Positions 1 to 9,258 of a stretch of DNA of 47,741 nucleotides are shown one piece after another. This DNA is from Hylemonella gracilis ATCC 19624. Lineage in GTDB: Bacteria; Pseudomonadota; Gammaproteobacteria; Burkholderiales; Burkholderiaceae_C. How positions within the stretch are numbered: position 1 is the first letter of the stretch; every line of letters starts with the position of its first letter. A model generated the notes under the pieces. It made no database searches and was not told where the DNA came from. It was given only the letters and a program-made list of their open reading frames with translations. The stretch lies in contig NZ_AEGR01000075.1 of the NCBI RefSeq assembly GCF_000211835.1, forward strand, positions 1 to 47,741, given 5' to 3'. A program made the translations under genes and the position numbers.

Positions 1-11
1 GGGGGGGGGGG
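1..11. repeat. Homopolymeric G tract (at least 11 G)
   Basis: The window opens with eleven consecutive G residues, and the run may continue outside. It falls inside the N-terminal codons of the partial GTG-start frame on the minus strand, where it reads as proline codons. Runs of this length slip during replication and are known phase-variation switches in other bacteria. It could also be a sequencing or assembly artefact at an edge. Confidence 0.6.
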
Positions 12-75
12 AAGCGCCGCCACTGGCGGCGGTCGGGGGTGCGCCGGTGTTGTTCGTCGGGGCCGTGCTGCTCAC
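1..75 (-). CDS. Unidentified protein, N-terminal fragment (cut by window edge)
   Basis: A GTG codon at 75-73 is preceded on the minus strand by a CCGGAGAC ribosome-binding-like sequence at suitable spacing. It opens a frame with no stop to the window edge. The 25 visible residues begin MSSTAPTNNTGAPP and end in prolines. They are low-complexity (Ser, Thr, Ala, Gly, Pro), as in the disordered start of many high-GC proteins. The last codons lie in a run of at least eleven G (C on the coding strand). No family can be recognised. The frame could also be chance, so it is offered as a partial hypothetical gene lying 85 bp downstream of bioB on the same strand. Confidence 0.35.
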   Translation of the reverse strand, partial: MSSTAPTNNTGAPPTAASGGASPPP

Positions 76-160
76 AGTTGTCTCCGGAGGTCGCGTGAGG
101 CGCGAATGTAGCGCAATCGGCGCGCGGGGGTGAGCCCTCTTGGGCGCGCCGGTTTTTCCC

Positions 161-1204
161 TCAGGTCTTGCCCAGAGGCTGCTGCGCCGCGCGCATGCCC
201 AGGCGATTCAGCAGTTGCAGATCGGCATCGGTGTCCGGGTTGCCGGTGACCAGCAGCTTGTCGCCGTAAAAAATGGAGTTGGCGCCGGCCAGGAAGCACA
301 GCGCCTGGATGCCGTCACCCATTTGCTGGCGGCCGGCCGAGAGGCGCACGCGCGCCTTGGGCATGGTGATGCGCGCCACGGCGATGGTGCGCACGAAGTC
401 GAAGGGGTCCAGCGGGTCTTGGTCGGCCAGCGGAGTGCCTTCCACGCGCACCAGGTTGTTGATCGGCACGGACTCGGGATAGGGATCGAGGTTGGCCAGT
501 TCGGCGATCAGCCCCGCCCGATGCCGCACGGTCTCGCCCATGCCCACGATGCCGCCCGAGCAGATCTTGACGCCCGCCTGGCGCACGCGGGCCAGGGTGT
601 CGAGGCGGTCCTGGTAGTCGCGCGTGCTGATGATGTCGCCGTAGAAATCGGGCGCGGTGTCGAGGTTGTGGTTGTAATAGTCCAGGCCCGCGTCACGCAA
701 CTGCTCAGCATGGCCTTCATCCAGCATCCCCAAGGTGGCGCAGGTCTCCAGGCCCAGGTCCTTGACACCGCGCACCAGCTCGGCGATTTTTTCAACATCG
801 CGGTCCTTGGGCGCACGCCAGGCCGCGCCCATGCAGAAGCGCGTGGCGCCCGCATCCTTGGCGCGTTGCGCGGCGAACAGCACCTCCTGCAGTTCCATCA
901 GCTTGCTGGCTTTGACGCCTGTTTCATAAGAAGCCGATTGCGGGCAGTAGCCGCAGTCCTCGGGGCAACCGCCGGTCTTGACCGAGAGCAGGGTGGCGAA
1001 CTCAACCTGCGTCGGGTCGAAGTGCGCGCGGTGCACGGTCTGCGCGCGGTGCAGCAGTTCGGGAAAAGGCAGATGGAGCAGGGCTTCGATGGCGTCCAAG
1101 CTCCAACGTTCGGTCTTGGGATGCGTGGGGGCCTGGGCTTTGGGCTTGTGCAGGGTGATGGTCTGCGTGACCACCGCGTGTTCGGTCGTGGAAGGGGCGT
1201 TCAT
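161..1204 (-). CDS. bioB: Biotin synthase
   Basis: Radical-SAM enzyme that inserts sulfur into dethiobiotin, the last step of biotin synthesis, in the cytoplasm. The 347-residue product has the radical-SAM cysteine motif CPEDCGYC (C80, C84, C87), which binds the 4Fe-4S cluster. The family blocks that carry the 2Fe-2S ligands also appear: [30 protein letters not shown] and ARVRLSAGR. Length and start (MNAPSTT) fit the family, with about 30 extra N-terminal residues that are common in Burkholderiales. The gene lies 14 bp behind nadB on the same strand, so the two are probably co-transcribed. Other bio genes are not in the window. Identification is firm. Confidence 0.97.
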   Translation of the reverse strand: MNAPSTTEHAVVTQTITLHKPKAQAPTHPKTERWSLDAIEALLHLPFPELLHRAQTVHRAHFDPTQVEFATLLSVKTGGCPEDCGYCPQSASYETGVKASKLMELQEVLFAAQRAKDAGATRFCMGAAWRAPKDRDVEKIAELVRGVKDLGLETCATLGMLDEGHAEQLRDAGLDYYNHNLDTAPDFYGDIISTRDYQDRLDTLARVRQAGVKICSGGIVGMGETVRHRAGLIAELANLDPYPESVPINNLVRVEGTPLADQDPLDPFDFVRTIAVARITMPKARVRLSAGRQQMGDGIQALCFLAGANSIFYGDKLLVTGNPDTDADLQLLNRLGMRAAQQPLGKT

Positions 1205-1218
1205 GGTGGGGTCTGGAA

Positions 1219-2817
1219 TCAGGGGGCAGGCGTGAGGAAGGTCGGCTTGGCCTCGGGCAGCAGGTCAGGGTAGTCGCGGCTGTAGTGCAGGCCCCGGCTT
1301 TCATGGCGAGCCTGCGCGCTGCGCACGATCAGCTCGGCCACCTGCACGAGGTTGCGCAGCTCGAGCAGGTCGCGCGTGACGTGGAAGCTGGAATAGAACT
1401 CCTGAATTTCCGAGTTCAGCAAATCGATGCGGTGCGCGGCGCGTTCCAGCCGCTTGTTGGTGCGCACGATGCCCACGTAGTCCCACATGAAGCGGCGCAG
1501 TTCGTCCCAGTTGTGCGAGATCACCACCGACTCGTCGGCGTCCGTCACGCGGCTGTCGTCCCAGGCCGGCAGGTCGGGCAGCGGCGCGGCCTGGTCGCCA
1601 CGGATCGCGTCGGCCGCGGCGCGGGCGTAGACCATGCATTCCACCAGCGAGTTGCTGGCCAGGCGGTTCGCGCCATGCAGGCCGGTGTAGGCCGTTTCGC
1701 CGATGGCGTACAGGCCGTGCAGGTCGGTGCGGCCGCCCAGATCCGTCACCACGCCGCCGCAGGTGAAGTGGGCGGCGGGCACGACGGGAATCCAGTCCTT
1801 GGCCATGTCGATGCCCAGTTCCAGGCAGCGGGCATAGATGTTGGGGAAATGCTCCTGCAAAAAGGCCTTGGGTTTGTGCGTGATGTCGAGGTAGACGCAG
1901 TCCACGCCGTGGCGCTTCATTTCGTAGTCGATGGAGCGCGCCACGATGTCGCGTGTGGCCAGTTCGGCGCGCGGGTCGTGCTCGGGCATGAAGCGCGTGC
2001 CACCCGCTTCGGGCGGCAGGCGCAGCAGCGCGCCTTCGCCGCGCACGGCTTCGCTGATCAGGAAGCTCTTGGCGTGCGGGTGATAGAGGCAGGTCGGGTG
2101 GAACTGGATGAACTCCATGTTCCCGACACGGCAGCCCGCGCGCCACGCGGCCGCGATGCCGTCCCCGGTGGAGGTGTCCGGGTTGGTGGTGTAGAGATAG
2201 ACCTTGCCCGCGCCGCCCGTGGCCAGGATGGTGTGCGGGGCGGCGAAGCTCTCCACGGTGTCCGTGGCTTCGTTCAGCGCGTACAGGCCCAAGCAGCGAT
2301 TCGAGGCTTTGTCGCCTCCGAGCTTCGCGCTGGTGATCAGGTCCACCAGCACATGGTGTTCGAACAGCGTGATGTTGGGCTGCATGCGCACCTTGGTGCG
2401 CAGCGTGGCCTGCACGGCCGCGCCGGTGGCGTCGGTGACGTGGACGATGCGCCGTTCGCTGTGACCGCCCTCGCGGGTCAGGTGCAGGTGACCGTCCTCG
2501 CGCGAGAAGGGCACGCCCAGTCCTTCCAACCAATGGATGTTCTCGGCCGCGTGCTCGACCACGAAGCGCGTGGCCGCTTCATCACACAGGCCCGCGCCCG
2601 CGACGAAGGTGTCGTCCACATGCTGTTCCAGCGTGTCGCCCTCGCCCATCACGGCGGCGATGCCACCTTGGGCCCAGCCGCTGGAGCCATCGCTGAGTTC
2701 GCGCTTGGTGATCACGGCCACGCGGTGCGTGGGCGCCAGGTGCAGGGCGGCGGACAGGCCTGCCAGGCCGCTGCCCACGATGAGGACGTCGAAGGAATGG
2801 TGCGTGGGAGAGGTCAC
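1219..2817 (-). CDS. nadB: L-aspartate oxidase
   Basis: FAD enzyme oxidising L-aspartate to iminoaspartate, the first step of de novo NAD synthesis; NadA would be its partner but is not in the window. The protein has the dinucleotide fold [13 protein letters not shown] near its start, the [12 protein letters not shown] block, the active-site stretch with HPTCLYHP, and the ARAAADAI region, as in the succinate dehydrogenase/fumarate reductase flavoprotein family. I place the start at the GTG at 2817 (532 residues). A TTG 60 bp further upstream is in frame, but it would begin only about 5 nt after the predicted transcription start. bioB follows immediately, so the pair forms a small cofactor operon. 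Confidence 0.95.
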   Translation of the reverse strand: MTSPTHHSFDVLIVGSGLAGLSAALHLAPTHRVAVITKRELSDGSSGWAQGGIAAVMGEGDTLEQHVDDTFVAGAGLCDEAATRFVVEHAAENIHWLEGLGVPFSREDGHLHLTREGGHSERRIVHVTDATGAAVQATLRTKVRMQPNITLFEHHVLVDLITSAKLGGDKASNRCLGLYALNEATDTVESFAAPHTILATGGAGKVYLYTTNPDTSTGDGIAAAWRAGCRVGNMEFIQFHPTCLYHPHAKSFLISEAVRGEGALLRLPPEAGGTRFMPEHDPRAELATRDIVARSIDYEMKRHGVDCVYLDITHKPKAFLQEHFPNIYARCLELGIDMAKDWIPVVPAAHFTCGGVVTDLGGRTDLHGLYAIGETAYTGLHGANRLASNSLVECMVYARAAADAIRGDQAAPLPDLPAWDDSRVTDADESVVISHNWDELRRFMWDYVGIVRTNKRLERAAHRIDLLNSEIQEFYSSFHVTRDLLELRNLVQVAELIVRSAQARHESRGLHYSRDYPDLLPEAKPTFLTPAP

Positions 2818-2888
2818 GGGCTGCTCACGAGGAGGAATCGAGAGGGTTTTTGGCGCGGTGCGGGCCGGCCGGTGCAATGTGGGGGCCG

Positions 2889-2918
2889 ACTATAGACGAG
2901 GCTTGCCCAGGCTGTCAG
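2889..2918 (-). promoter_or_regulatory. Sigma70-type promoter of nadB-bioB
   Basis: Read on the minus strand, a CTGACA -35 element (2918-2913) and a TATAGT -10 element (2894-2889) are separated by 18 bp. Each matches consensus at five of six positions. It overlaps the last codons of scpA. The implied transcript starts near 2882, leaving a leader of about 65 nt before the GTG start of nadB. Confidence 0.6.
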
Positions 2919-3784
2919 GCGGGCGTGTAGCTCAGCCGCACGTAGATGGGGGCATAGGCCTCGGCCTGGGTGATCTCGATCAGGCTTTCCTTGGCCAGCT
3001 CCAGCAAGGCGATGAAGGTCACGACCAGCACGGGGACACCCTGCGCGGGGTTGAAGAGTTTCTCGAACTCGACGAACTTGCGGCCTTGCAGGGCCTTGAG
3101 CACGATGCTCATGTGCTCGCGCACGGACAGCTCCTCGCGCGTGATCTTGTGGTGCTGGACCAGCTTGGCACGCTTGAGGATGTCCGCCCAGGCGCCTTGC
3201 AGGTCGACGATGTGCACGTCGGGGAAACGCGGCTGCATCGATTGCTCGATGTACACCTGCGCCTTGAGGAAGTCGCGGCCGTAATGCGGCAACTCCCCCA
3301 GTCGCGCGGCGGCCAGCTTGATCTGCTCGTACTCCAGCAGGCGGCGCACCAGCTCGGCGCGCGGGTCCTCGGCCTCTTCGCCCTCGGCCGTCTTCTTGGG
3401 CGGCAGCAGCATGCGCGACTTGATCTCGATCAGCATCGCCGCCATCAGCAGGTACTCGGCGGCCAATTCGAGGTTGCGCTTGCGGACCTGCTCCACGTAG
3501 GTCAGGTACTGGCGCGTGACCGCCGCCATCGGGATGTCGAGGATGTTGAAGTTCTGCTTGCGGATCAGGTAGAGCAGCAGGTCCAGCGGGCCTTCGAAGG
3601 CCTCGAGGAAGACCTCCAGCGCGTCCGGCGGGATGTAGAGGTCCTGCGGCAGCTGGAACAGCGGTTCGCCATAGAGGCGGGCCACCGCGACATGGTCCAC
3701 CACCTCCGGCATGCCGGACTCGGTGGCCAAGAGATCACCGCCGTCCTCCAGGGAACTGGAGGCGCTGGTCTGGGGTTCGCTCAT
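2915..3784 (-). CDS. scpA: Segregation and condensation protein A
   Basis: Kleisin subunit that bridges the SMC heads with ScpB in the bacterial condensin that organises the chromosome. The 289-residue protein has the characteristic ScpA start of the kleisin core (EVFLEAFEGPLDLLLYLIRKQ), followed by DIPMAAVTRQYLTYVEQ and the helical EYLLMAAMLIEIKSRMLLP block. The acidic middle and C-terminal winged-helix part (VTFIALLELAKESLIEITQ) are also present. The length is normal for the family. The gene follows the DUF3460 gene with a 27-bp gap on the same strand, an arrangement seen in Burkholderiales. The usual neighbour panC is absent here; nadB follows instead. Confidence 0.95.
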   Translation of the reverse strand: MSEPQTSASSSLEDGGDLLATESGMPEVVDHVAVARLYGEPLFQLPQDLYIPPDALEVFLEAFEGPLDLLLYLIRKQNFNILDIPMAAVTRQYLTYVEQVRKRNLELAAEYLLMAAMLIEIKSRMLLPPKKTAEGEEAEDPRAELVRRLLEYEQIKLAAARLGELPHYGRDFLKAQVYIEQSMQPRFPDVHIVDLQGAWADILKRAKLVQHHKITREELSVREHMSIVLKALQGRKFVEFEKLFNPAQGVPVLVVTFIALLELAKESLIEITQAEAYAPIYVRLSYTPA

Positions 3785-3811
3785 GCGCGGCGCAGCCCGG
3801 TCACAGGCCGC

Positions 3812-4033
3812 TCAACGCGCCTGCTGCGGGGTGTCGCTGGTCTGGTAGACGTAGGGCTTCTGCGCCACGCGCGCGGCTTGGTAGCCCTGCCAGGCCTGGG
3901 CGTCGACGGCTTTGTCCCACAGCAGGGCGCGGCCCTGGCGTTGCTCTTCTTCCAGGCTGGGCTTCTCGGCCTTCAGTTTCTGGATGAACTGGGTGGCTTC
4001 GGACTTGTAGTCAGGGTAGCGGAACAGATGCAT
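3812..4033 (-). CDS. DUF3460 family protein
   Basis: Small cytoplasmic protein of 73 residues and unknown function. It begins MHLFRYPDYKSEATQFI and continues with a charged helix (LKAEKPSLEEEQRQGR) and LLWDK, the signature of the DUF3460 family of betaproteobacteria. An in-frame extension upstream is possible but lacks family resemblance, so the ATG at 4033 is preferred. No clear Shine-Dalgarno sequence is seen. It lies directly before scpA, and co-transcription with a chromosome-organisation gene is the only hint of a role. Confidence 0.85.
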   Translation of the reverse strand: MHLFRYPDYKSEATQFIQKLKAEKPSLEEEQRQGRALLWDKAVDAQAWQGYQAARVAQKPYVYQTSDTPQQAR

Positions 4034-4164
4034 GGCGGGCACACCGGAAGAGAGAAGCGGGCATTTTAGCGGGGCCCAGCCCGACCCCGCCCGCACCCGT
4101 GCCGGGGGGCGGTGGCGCGGGTTGCGCTCCATGGCTGGACTGAGCTGGGCGGGACGGTGGGCAT

Positions 4165-5052
4165 TCACCGCCCACGGTCTTCCGAGGGGGCTGTGTCCGT
4201 GTGCGGCGGCGGGTCCGGGCGCAGCAATTCGGAAGCCTGCCATTCCGTTTGCGCGTCAGGGGCCCAGTGGCCGTGCCGCAGGTCATGCAGCAAGGGACCG
4301 GCCACCAGCAGCAGCAGCAGCGCGACCAGGGGCAGGGTCGTGGCGTAGCCCCAATACTTGAAGCCCAGCGCGCCCATCAAACCGCCCAGCAGGAAGGCCG
4401 TCACCAGCAGCAGGTGCATGCGCAGCTTGACCCGGTTGACGCGCACCCGCCCCGGGATGGGCGAGCGATTGGGGTAGACCAGCTTGCCCAGCTCGATGCC
4501 GATGTCCGTCACCAGGCCGGTGACATGGGTGGTGCGAATCTCGGCGTGCGAGATCTTGGTGATGACCGCGTTTTGCAGGCCCATCAGGTAGCACAGCAGC
4601 AACACCGTCAGCGGCGTGAACAGACTGGCCTGCGCCCAGGGCCAAGCCTGCAGGCTCGCACCAAAGACGCCGAAGACCAGCAGCAGCCCGGCTTCCAGCA
4701 GCAGCGGTCGCGCGTAGGCGCTGCGCAGGTGGCGGCGGCGAGACCAGTTGACCATCAGGGAGGTGGTCATGGCCCCGGCGACGAAAGCCCCCAAGGCCGC
4801 CAGGCTGGCCAGCACCAGCGTCAACTGGCCGAGAACCAGGTGGTCCGCGATGGACGAGACCATGCCCGTGACGTGGGAGGTGTATTGCCCAATGGCGAGA
4901 AACCCGCCCGCGTTGGCTGCCCCGGCGATGAAGCACAGGCACAGCCCCAGGCGCAGGTTCAGGCTGGGGGAGCGGTGGATGTCAGTCCACCAGAAGGGCA
5001 GATGGGTCGGCCGGGGCTGGGGCATGCGACGCGGCGTCATGGGCATGCGCAT
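4165..5052 (-). CDS. YoaK/DUF1275 family membrane protein
   Basis: Inner-membrane protein of unknown function, about 295 residues from the chosen ATG at 5052; other in-frame ATGs at 5046, 5040 and 5025 are equally possible. About six or seven hydrophobic segments are seen. The DUF1275 hallmarks are present: a GAANAGGFLAIGQYTSHVTG stretch in the first membrane region, and GLQNAVITKISHAEIRTTHVTG with TDIGIELG in the middle. The C-terminal tail is polar and proline-rich. The gene is monocistronic in appearance, about 130 bp upstream of the DUF3460 gene on the same strand. The family assignment is firm; the function is unknown. Confidence 0.85.
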   Translation of the reverse strand: MRMPMTPRRMPQPRPTHLPFWWTDIHRSPSLNLRLGLCLCFIAGAANAGGFLAIGQYTSHVTGMVSSIADHLVLGQLTLVLASLAALGAFVAGAMTTSLMVNWSRRRHLRSAYARPLLLEAGLLLVFGVFGASLQAWPWAQASLFTPLTVLLLCYLMGLQNAVITKISHAEIRTTHVTGLVTDIGIELGKLVYPNRSPIPGRVRVNRVKLRMHLLLVTAFLLGGLMGALGFKYWGYATTLPLVALLLLLVAGPLLHDLRHGHWAPDAQTEWQASELLRPDPPPHTDTAPSEDRGR

Positions 5053-5241
5053 GGCGGCCGAGCGTGCCGTCGAGTTTATGACAAGGGGCCGCCCATTTGG
5101 CAGGGCTTTGCCCCGCGTGCTTGCGAACAATTCGCGTGCACTATGTCACAAGCCTGGTAAGCCCCCCCTTTGTGGGGATGGTCAGGGCGCCCCGGCTTGG
5201 TTACATTTACTCCAGCTGCTGTCACACGGCTAAGTCAGGTG

Positions 5242-5275
5242 AACGGGGCATACCACGGATGCGGTATGCCCCGTT
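5242..5275. terminator. Perfect 13-bp palindrome between metG and the YoaK-type gene
   Basis: The arms 5242-5254 (AACGGGGCATACC) and 5263-5275 are perfect reverse complements around an 8-nt loop. A T-rich stretch (TTTTCTTCTT) follows on the plus strand. On the minus strand, the direction of metG transcription, only two T follow the stem. It lies 24 bp beyond the metG stop, so a metG transcript terminator or 3'-protecting hairpin is the simplest reading. The polarity of the T tract is unexpected for that role. Confidence 0.55.
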
Positions 5276-5298
5276 TTCTTCTTCCGCCGCCCGGCAGG

Positions 5299-7416
5299 TC
5301 AGCGCACCCGCATGCCTGGCTGCGCGCCGGGCCAAGGGTTCAGCACATGGATGCCGGGCTGCGCTTTTTCATCCGCGTGGCTGGCGGCCAGCACCATGCC
5401 TTCGCTGACGCCGAACTTCATCTTGCGTGGCGCGAGGTTGGCCACCATCACGGTGAGCTTGCCAATCAGGTCTTCGGGCTTGTAGGCGCTGGCGATCCCC
5501 GAAAACACATTCCGCGTCCGGCCTTCACCCACGTCCAGGGTGAGGCGCAGCAGCTTGGTGGAGCCTTCCACCGCTTCGCAGTTCACGATCTGGGCGATGC
5601 GCAGGTCGATCTTGGCGAAGTCGTCGATGGAGATGGTGTCGGCGATGGGTTCGCCGCCCGGCAGGGTGGCATTCGCATTCGCGCCCGGCAGAGCCGACCC
5701 CGCGGCGTCTGGGGTGGCGTTTCCGGTGGTGGCTTCGGTCAAGGCAGAGGCTCCCGCGGGCGGTTCAAACAAGGCGTCCAGCAATTTGGGGTCCACGCGC
5801 TGCATCAGGTGCTGGTAAGGCTGGATGGCGGCTACCGATTGTTGGACATCCCAACGGCCCATGGGCAGACCGGTCAGCGTCTCCACCTGCCGGGCCAGGG
5901 CGGGCAGCACCGGGGTCAGGTAGCGCGTGAGCGCGGCGAAAGCATTGACCAGCACCGAGCAGACCTGGTGCAGGCGGGCGTCGTTGAGCGGGTCCTTGGC
6001 GAGTTCCCAGGGTTTGTGCTCGTCGGTGTAGCCGTTCACGCGGTCGGCCAGCGCCATGATGTCGCGCAGCGCCTTGCCGTAGTCGCGGCCGTCGTAAAGC
6101 GCGGCCAGCGCGGGCGCGGCGGCGTGGATGTCCTGCAGCAGTGCCGCACCCTGGGCGTCGAAGCTCTGGGTGAGTCGGCCGCCGAAACGCTTGGACAGGA
6201 ACCCCGCCGCGCGCGAGACGATGTTGACGTACTTGCCAATCAGGTCGCTGTTGACCCGCAGCATGAAGTCCTCGCGGTTGAAGTCGATGTCCTCGTTCTT
6301 GCCCGAGAGCTTGGCCGCGAGGTAATAACGCAGCCACTCGGGGTTCATGCCCAGCGACAGGTACTTGAGCGGGTCCAGGCCGGTGCCCCGGCTTTTGCTC
6401 ATCTTCTCGCCGTTGTTGACGGTCAGGAAGCCGTGCACGTTGACCTGGTTCGGCGTCTTGCGGCCGCTGAAATGCAGCATGGCGGGCCAGAACAGGGTGT
6501 GGAAGTACACGATGTCCTTGCCGATGAAGTGCACCTGCTCGACCGCCGGGTCGGCGATGTAGCGCTCGTAGTCGATGCCAATCTTGCCCAGGTAGTTCTT
6601 GAGCGAGGCCAGGTAGCCCACCGGCGCGTCCAGCCAGACGTAGAAATACTTGCTCGGCGCGTCGGGAATCTCGATGCCGAAATAAGGCGCGTCGCGCGAG
6701 ATGTCCCAATCCCCCAGGCCACCCTTGCCGTCCGCGTCCTTGGTGAACCATTCGCGGATCTTGTTGGCGACTTCGGTCTGCAACTTGCCGTCCTGCGTCC
6801 AGTTTTGCAGGAACTCCAGGCAACGCGGGTCCGAGAGCTTGAAGAAATAGTGCTCCGAACTCTTGAGCACGGGCGTCGCGCCCGACAGCGCGGAATAGGG
6901 GTTCTTCAGTTCGGTCGGCGCGTACACCGCGCCGCAGACCTCGCAGCTGTCGCCGTACTGGTCCTTGGCGCCGCACTTCGGGCATTCGCCCTTGATGAAG
7001 CGGTCCGGCAGGAACATGTTCTTCTGCGGGTCGTAGAACTGCTCGATCGTCTTGGTGGCGATCAAACCCGCGGCCTTGAGGTCGCGGTAGATGGCTTGCG
7101 AGAGCGCGTGGTTCTCGGGGCTGTCGGTGCTGCTCCAGTTGTCGAAGGCGATGTGGAAGCCATCGAGGTAGGGCTTGCGACCGGCGGCGATGTCGGCCAC
7201 GAACTGCTGCGGCGTCTTGCCCGCCTTTTCGGCCGCGATCATGATGGGCGCGCCGTGGGCGTCATCGGCACCGACGAAATGCACCTCATGCCCCCGCATG
7301 CGCTGGAACCGCACCCAGATGTCGGCCTGGATGTACTCCATGATGTGGCCGATGTGGAAGTTGCCGTTGGCGTAGGGCAGGGCGGTGGTGACGAAAAGCT
7401 TGCGGGGCATGGGCAT
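5299..7416 (-). CDS. metG: Methionyl-tRNA synthetase
   Basis: Charges tRNA-Met and initiator tRNA with methionine in the cytoplasm. The 705-residue protein has the class I HIGH motif (residues 21-24), the KMSKS loop (338-342), and a zinc knuckle with C145, C148, C158 and C161. The anticodon-binding helical domain follows. A C-terminal EMAP/Trbp111-type tRNA-binding domain (about 600-705, with [15 protein letters not shown] and [15 protein letters not shown]) indicates the dimeric long form. A low-complexity Ala/Gly/Pro linker of about 50 residues joins the two parts. The second codon pair offers a rival ATG two residues downstream. In many Burkholderiales metG sits head-to-head with apbC; here two genes lie between them. 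Confidence 0.98.
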   Translation of the reverse strand: MPMPRKLFVTTALPYANGNFHIGHIMEYIQADIWVRFQRMRGHEVHFVGADDAHGAPIMIAAEKAGKTPQQFVADIAAGRKPYLDGFHIAFDNWSSTDSPENHALSQAIYRDLKAAGLIATKTIEQFYDPQKNMFLPDRFIKGECPKCGAKDQYGDSCEVCGAVYAPTELKNPYSALSGATPVLKSSEHYFFKLSDPRCLEFLQNWTQDGKLQTEVANKIREWFTKDADGKGGLGDWDISRDAPYFGIEIPDAPSKYFYVWLDAPVGYLASLKNYLGKIGIDYERYIADPAVEQVHFIGKDIVYFHTLFWPAMLHFSGRKTPNQVNVHGFLTVNNGEKMSKSRGTGLDPLKYLSLGMNPEWLRYYLAAKLSGKNEDIDFNREDFMLRVNSDLIGKYVNIVSRAAGFLSKRFGGRLTQSFDAQGAALLQDIHAAAPALAALYDGRDYGKALRDIMALADRVNGYTDEHKPWELAKDPLNDARLHQVCSVLVNAFAALTRYLTPVLPALARQVETLTGLPMGRWDVQQSVAAIQPYQHLMQRVDPKLLDALFEPPAGASALTEATTGNATPDAAGSALPGANANATLPGGEPIADTISIDDFAKIDLRIAQIVNCEAVEGSTKLLRLTLDVGEGRTRNVFSGIASAYKPEDLIGKLTVMVANLAPRKMKFGVSEGMVLAASHADEKAQPGIHVLNPWPGAQPGMRVR

Positions 7417-7577
7417 CCTTGGGGGGCGTTCCTCGGCGGGGAACCGGCGATTTTATCGGTCTGCACCCCGCGCCGCCCTTTCCCTGTCCCGCACAGGCCG
7501 CGCGCTGAGGGTCTCCCGCCTTGGAAAGCGGGGCCCCGCCCCGTGTGCCAGGCCGGGTGCCGGAGAGAATCAGAAGA

Positions 7578-9137
7578 TCAGGACGGCAGCGCCAGCCGGT
7601 CTTCGCGGCGCGCCAGCGCGGCAGGCCGGCCTGCAAGCGCCGTGTTCGTGGCCAGACGGAAGGCGCCGACGGCCTGGGACAGCACCCGGGCTTGCTGTTC
7701 CAGCGCGGCCGCGGCCGAGGCAGACTCCTCGACCAGGGCGGCGTTCTGCTGGGTGGTGGCGTCGATCTGCGCCATCGCCCGGTTGGACTGGCCGATGTCT
7801 TGGTGCTGCTGCCGGCTGGCCTGAGCGATGCGGGCCATCAGCGTGCGCATCTCCTCCACGTTCGCCACCATCTCCTGCATCGCTGTGTTGGCCGAACCGA
7901 CCAGGGTCGCGCCGTGGTCGGCCTGGGCGACGCTGCCGGTGATGAGTTCTCGGATTTCCTTGGCGGCTGAACCGCTGCGCCCCGCCAGCGCGCGCACCTC
8001 GCCCGCCACCACCGCGAAACCGCGGCCCTGTTCACCCGCCCGCGCGGCCTCGACGGCCGCATTGAGAGCCAGCAGATTGGTCTGGAAGGCGATGCCCTCG
8101 ATCACGTTGATGATTTCGAACATCTTTTTCGAGGAACGGTTGATTTCGGCCATGCTCGCGGTGACCGAAGCCATGGTCTCGCCGTTCTGTCGCACGATGT
8201 CCTTGGCGCTCTCGGTCAGACCCTGCGCCTGGCCCGTGTGCGCGACCGTTTCCTCGATCACGCCGCCCAATTGCTCCAGCGCCGCGCGGGTTTCCTCCAG
8301 CGCTGCGGCCGTGTGCATGGTGCGCTCCGACAAATGCTGGCTGCCGCCCACGACCTGTCCCGCCGCGCCGTGGATTTCCGCCGCGCTCACGCGGATCTTG
8401 TCGATCATGCCGTGCAGTCCGTGCACGACCGAGGCCAGCACCCGGGTTAGCTCACCCAACTCGTCCTTGCGGTCGCTGTTCAGGCGCACGGTCAGATCGC
8501 CGTCGGCGACCCGGCGGCCAACCCGCAAGGCTTCGTGCAGGGGGTGCACGATTTGGCGCGCGATCAACAAGGCCAAGACCAGGCCCGCCGCCAGGGAGAC
8601 CAGGGTGGTCAGGCCCAGCATCCAATTCGCGGTGACGCTGGCACCCTCCAGGCGCGCTTCTTCCTCGGCATAGTGGAGGTTGATTTCGTTCTGCAGATCC
8701 AGCATGCGCGTGTTGAGCGCGCGCAGGCCCGCCGTGACGCGGGCTTCGTCCCCCAGGCTCAGGGTCTGCGCGTGCTCCGTCGCGTAATCGCGCAGCCGCG
8801 CGCTCAGGGCGCCGACCCAGGCGCTGTCGGCATCGGTCCAGCCCTGCCCGGCTGCGATTTCGTCCTTGATGTCTTGCAGTCCCCGCTCAATCTGGCGCAC
8901 GGCCTCGGCATGGGGCGCCAGATGGGCGCGGTCGCGGTCCAGCGCGTAGGAGAAGTTGGCGTCGCGCGCGGCCACGGTCTGGTCGTACATGCCGCCATAG
9001 ACCTTGAGGCGGCGCATGGATTCCTTGGACGCGGCCAGGCCAAAAAAGCCCGAAGAAGCGATCAGCACGCTCAGGCCCAGCAGCAGGCCAAAGCCCAGGA
9101 ACAGTTTGACGGTGACGGACAGGTTCTTGAGTGACAT
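7578..9137 (-). CDS. Methyl-accepting chemotaxis protein
   Basis: Inner-membrane chemoreceptor of 519 residues. Transmembrane helix 1 spans about residues 10-32, a four-helix-bundle-like periplasmic sensor about 33-168, and helix 2 about 170-193. A HAMP domain follows ([21 protein letters not shown]), then the cytoplasmic signalling hairpin. The highly conserved tip that contacts CheA and CheW is seen as [20 protein letters not shown] followed by [12 protein letters not shown]. The protein ends in LALPS and lacks an NWETF-type tether for CheR/CheB. The ligand cannot be told from sequence. No other chemotaxis genes are in the window. The gene is on the same strand as the patatin-like gene 121 bp upstream. 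Confidence 0.95.
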   Translation of the reverse strand: MSLKNLSVTVKLFLGFGLLLGLSVLIASSGFFGLAASKESMRRLKVYGGMYDQTVAARDANFSYALDRDRAHLAPHAEAVRQIERGLQDIKDEIAAGQGWTDADSAWVGALSARLRDYATEHAQTLSLGDEARVTAGLRALNTRMLDLQNEINLHYAEEEARLEGASVTANWMLGLTTLVSLAAGLVLALLIARQIVHPLHEALRVGRRVADGDLTVRLNSDRKDELGELTRVLASVVHGLHGMIDKIRVSAAEIHGAAGQVVGGSQHLSERTMHTAAALEETRAALEQLGGVIEETVAHTGQAQGLTESAKDIVRQNGETMASVTASMAEINRSSKKMFEIINVIEGIAFQTNLLALNAAVEAARAGEQGRGFAVVAGEVRALAGRSGSAAKEIRELITGSVAQADHGATLVGSANTAMQEMVANVEEMRTLMARIAQASRQQHQDIGQSNRAMAQIDATTQQNAALVEESASAAAALEQQARVLSQAVGAFRLATNTALAGRPAALARREDRLALPS

Positions 9138-9258
9138 GTTTCGGGCGGTTGGCGAGGGCGGTAAGGGGCGGGGCGAGGGGGGAGGTGAAGGGCTGTGAAA
9201 GGTGAGTCCGGTGCGCCAGGGCCGAGCGGTACCGGCAGGCGAGCGGGCCAGACCGGCT

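Noticed and set aside
140-1273. Plus-strand frame of 377 codons opposite bioB
   Set aside because: Mirror of the bioB reading frame in high-GC DNA; His/Val/Gly-rich product without any family motif, while bioB is unambiguous.
1285-2895. Plus-strand frame of 536 codons opposite nadB
   Set aside because: Antisense shadow of nadB; no motif or ribosome-binding site.
2537-4069. Plus-strand frame of 510 codons across nadB, scpA and DUF3460
   Set aside because: Spans three convincing minus-strand genes and has no recognisable domain.
5170-7824. Plus-strand frame of 884 codons opposite metG
   Set aside because: Antisense shadow of metG; composition typical of a codon-position mirror.
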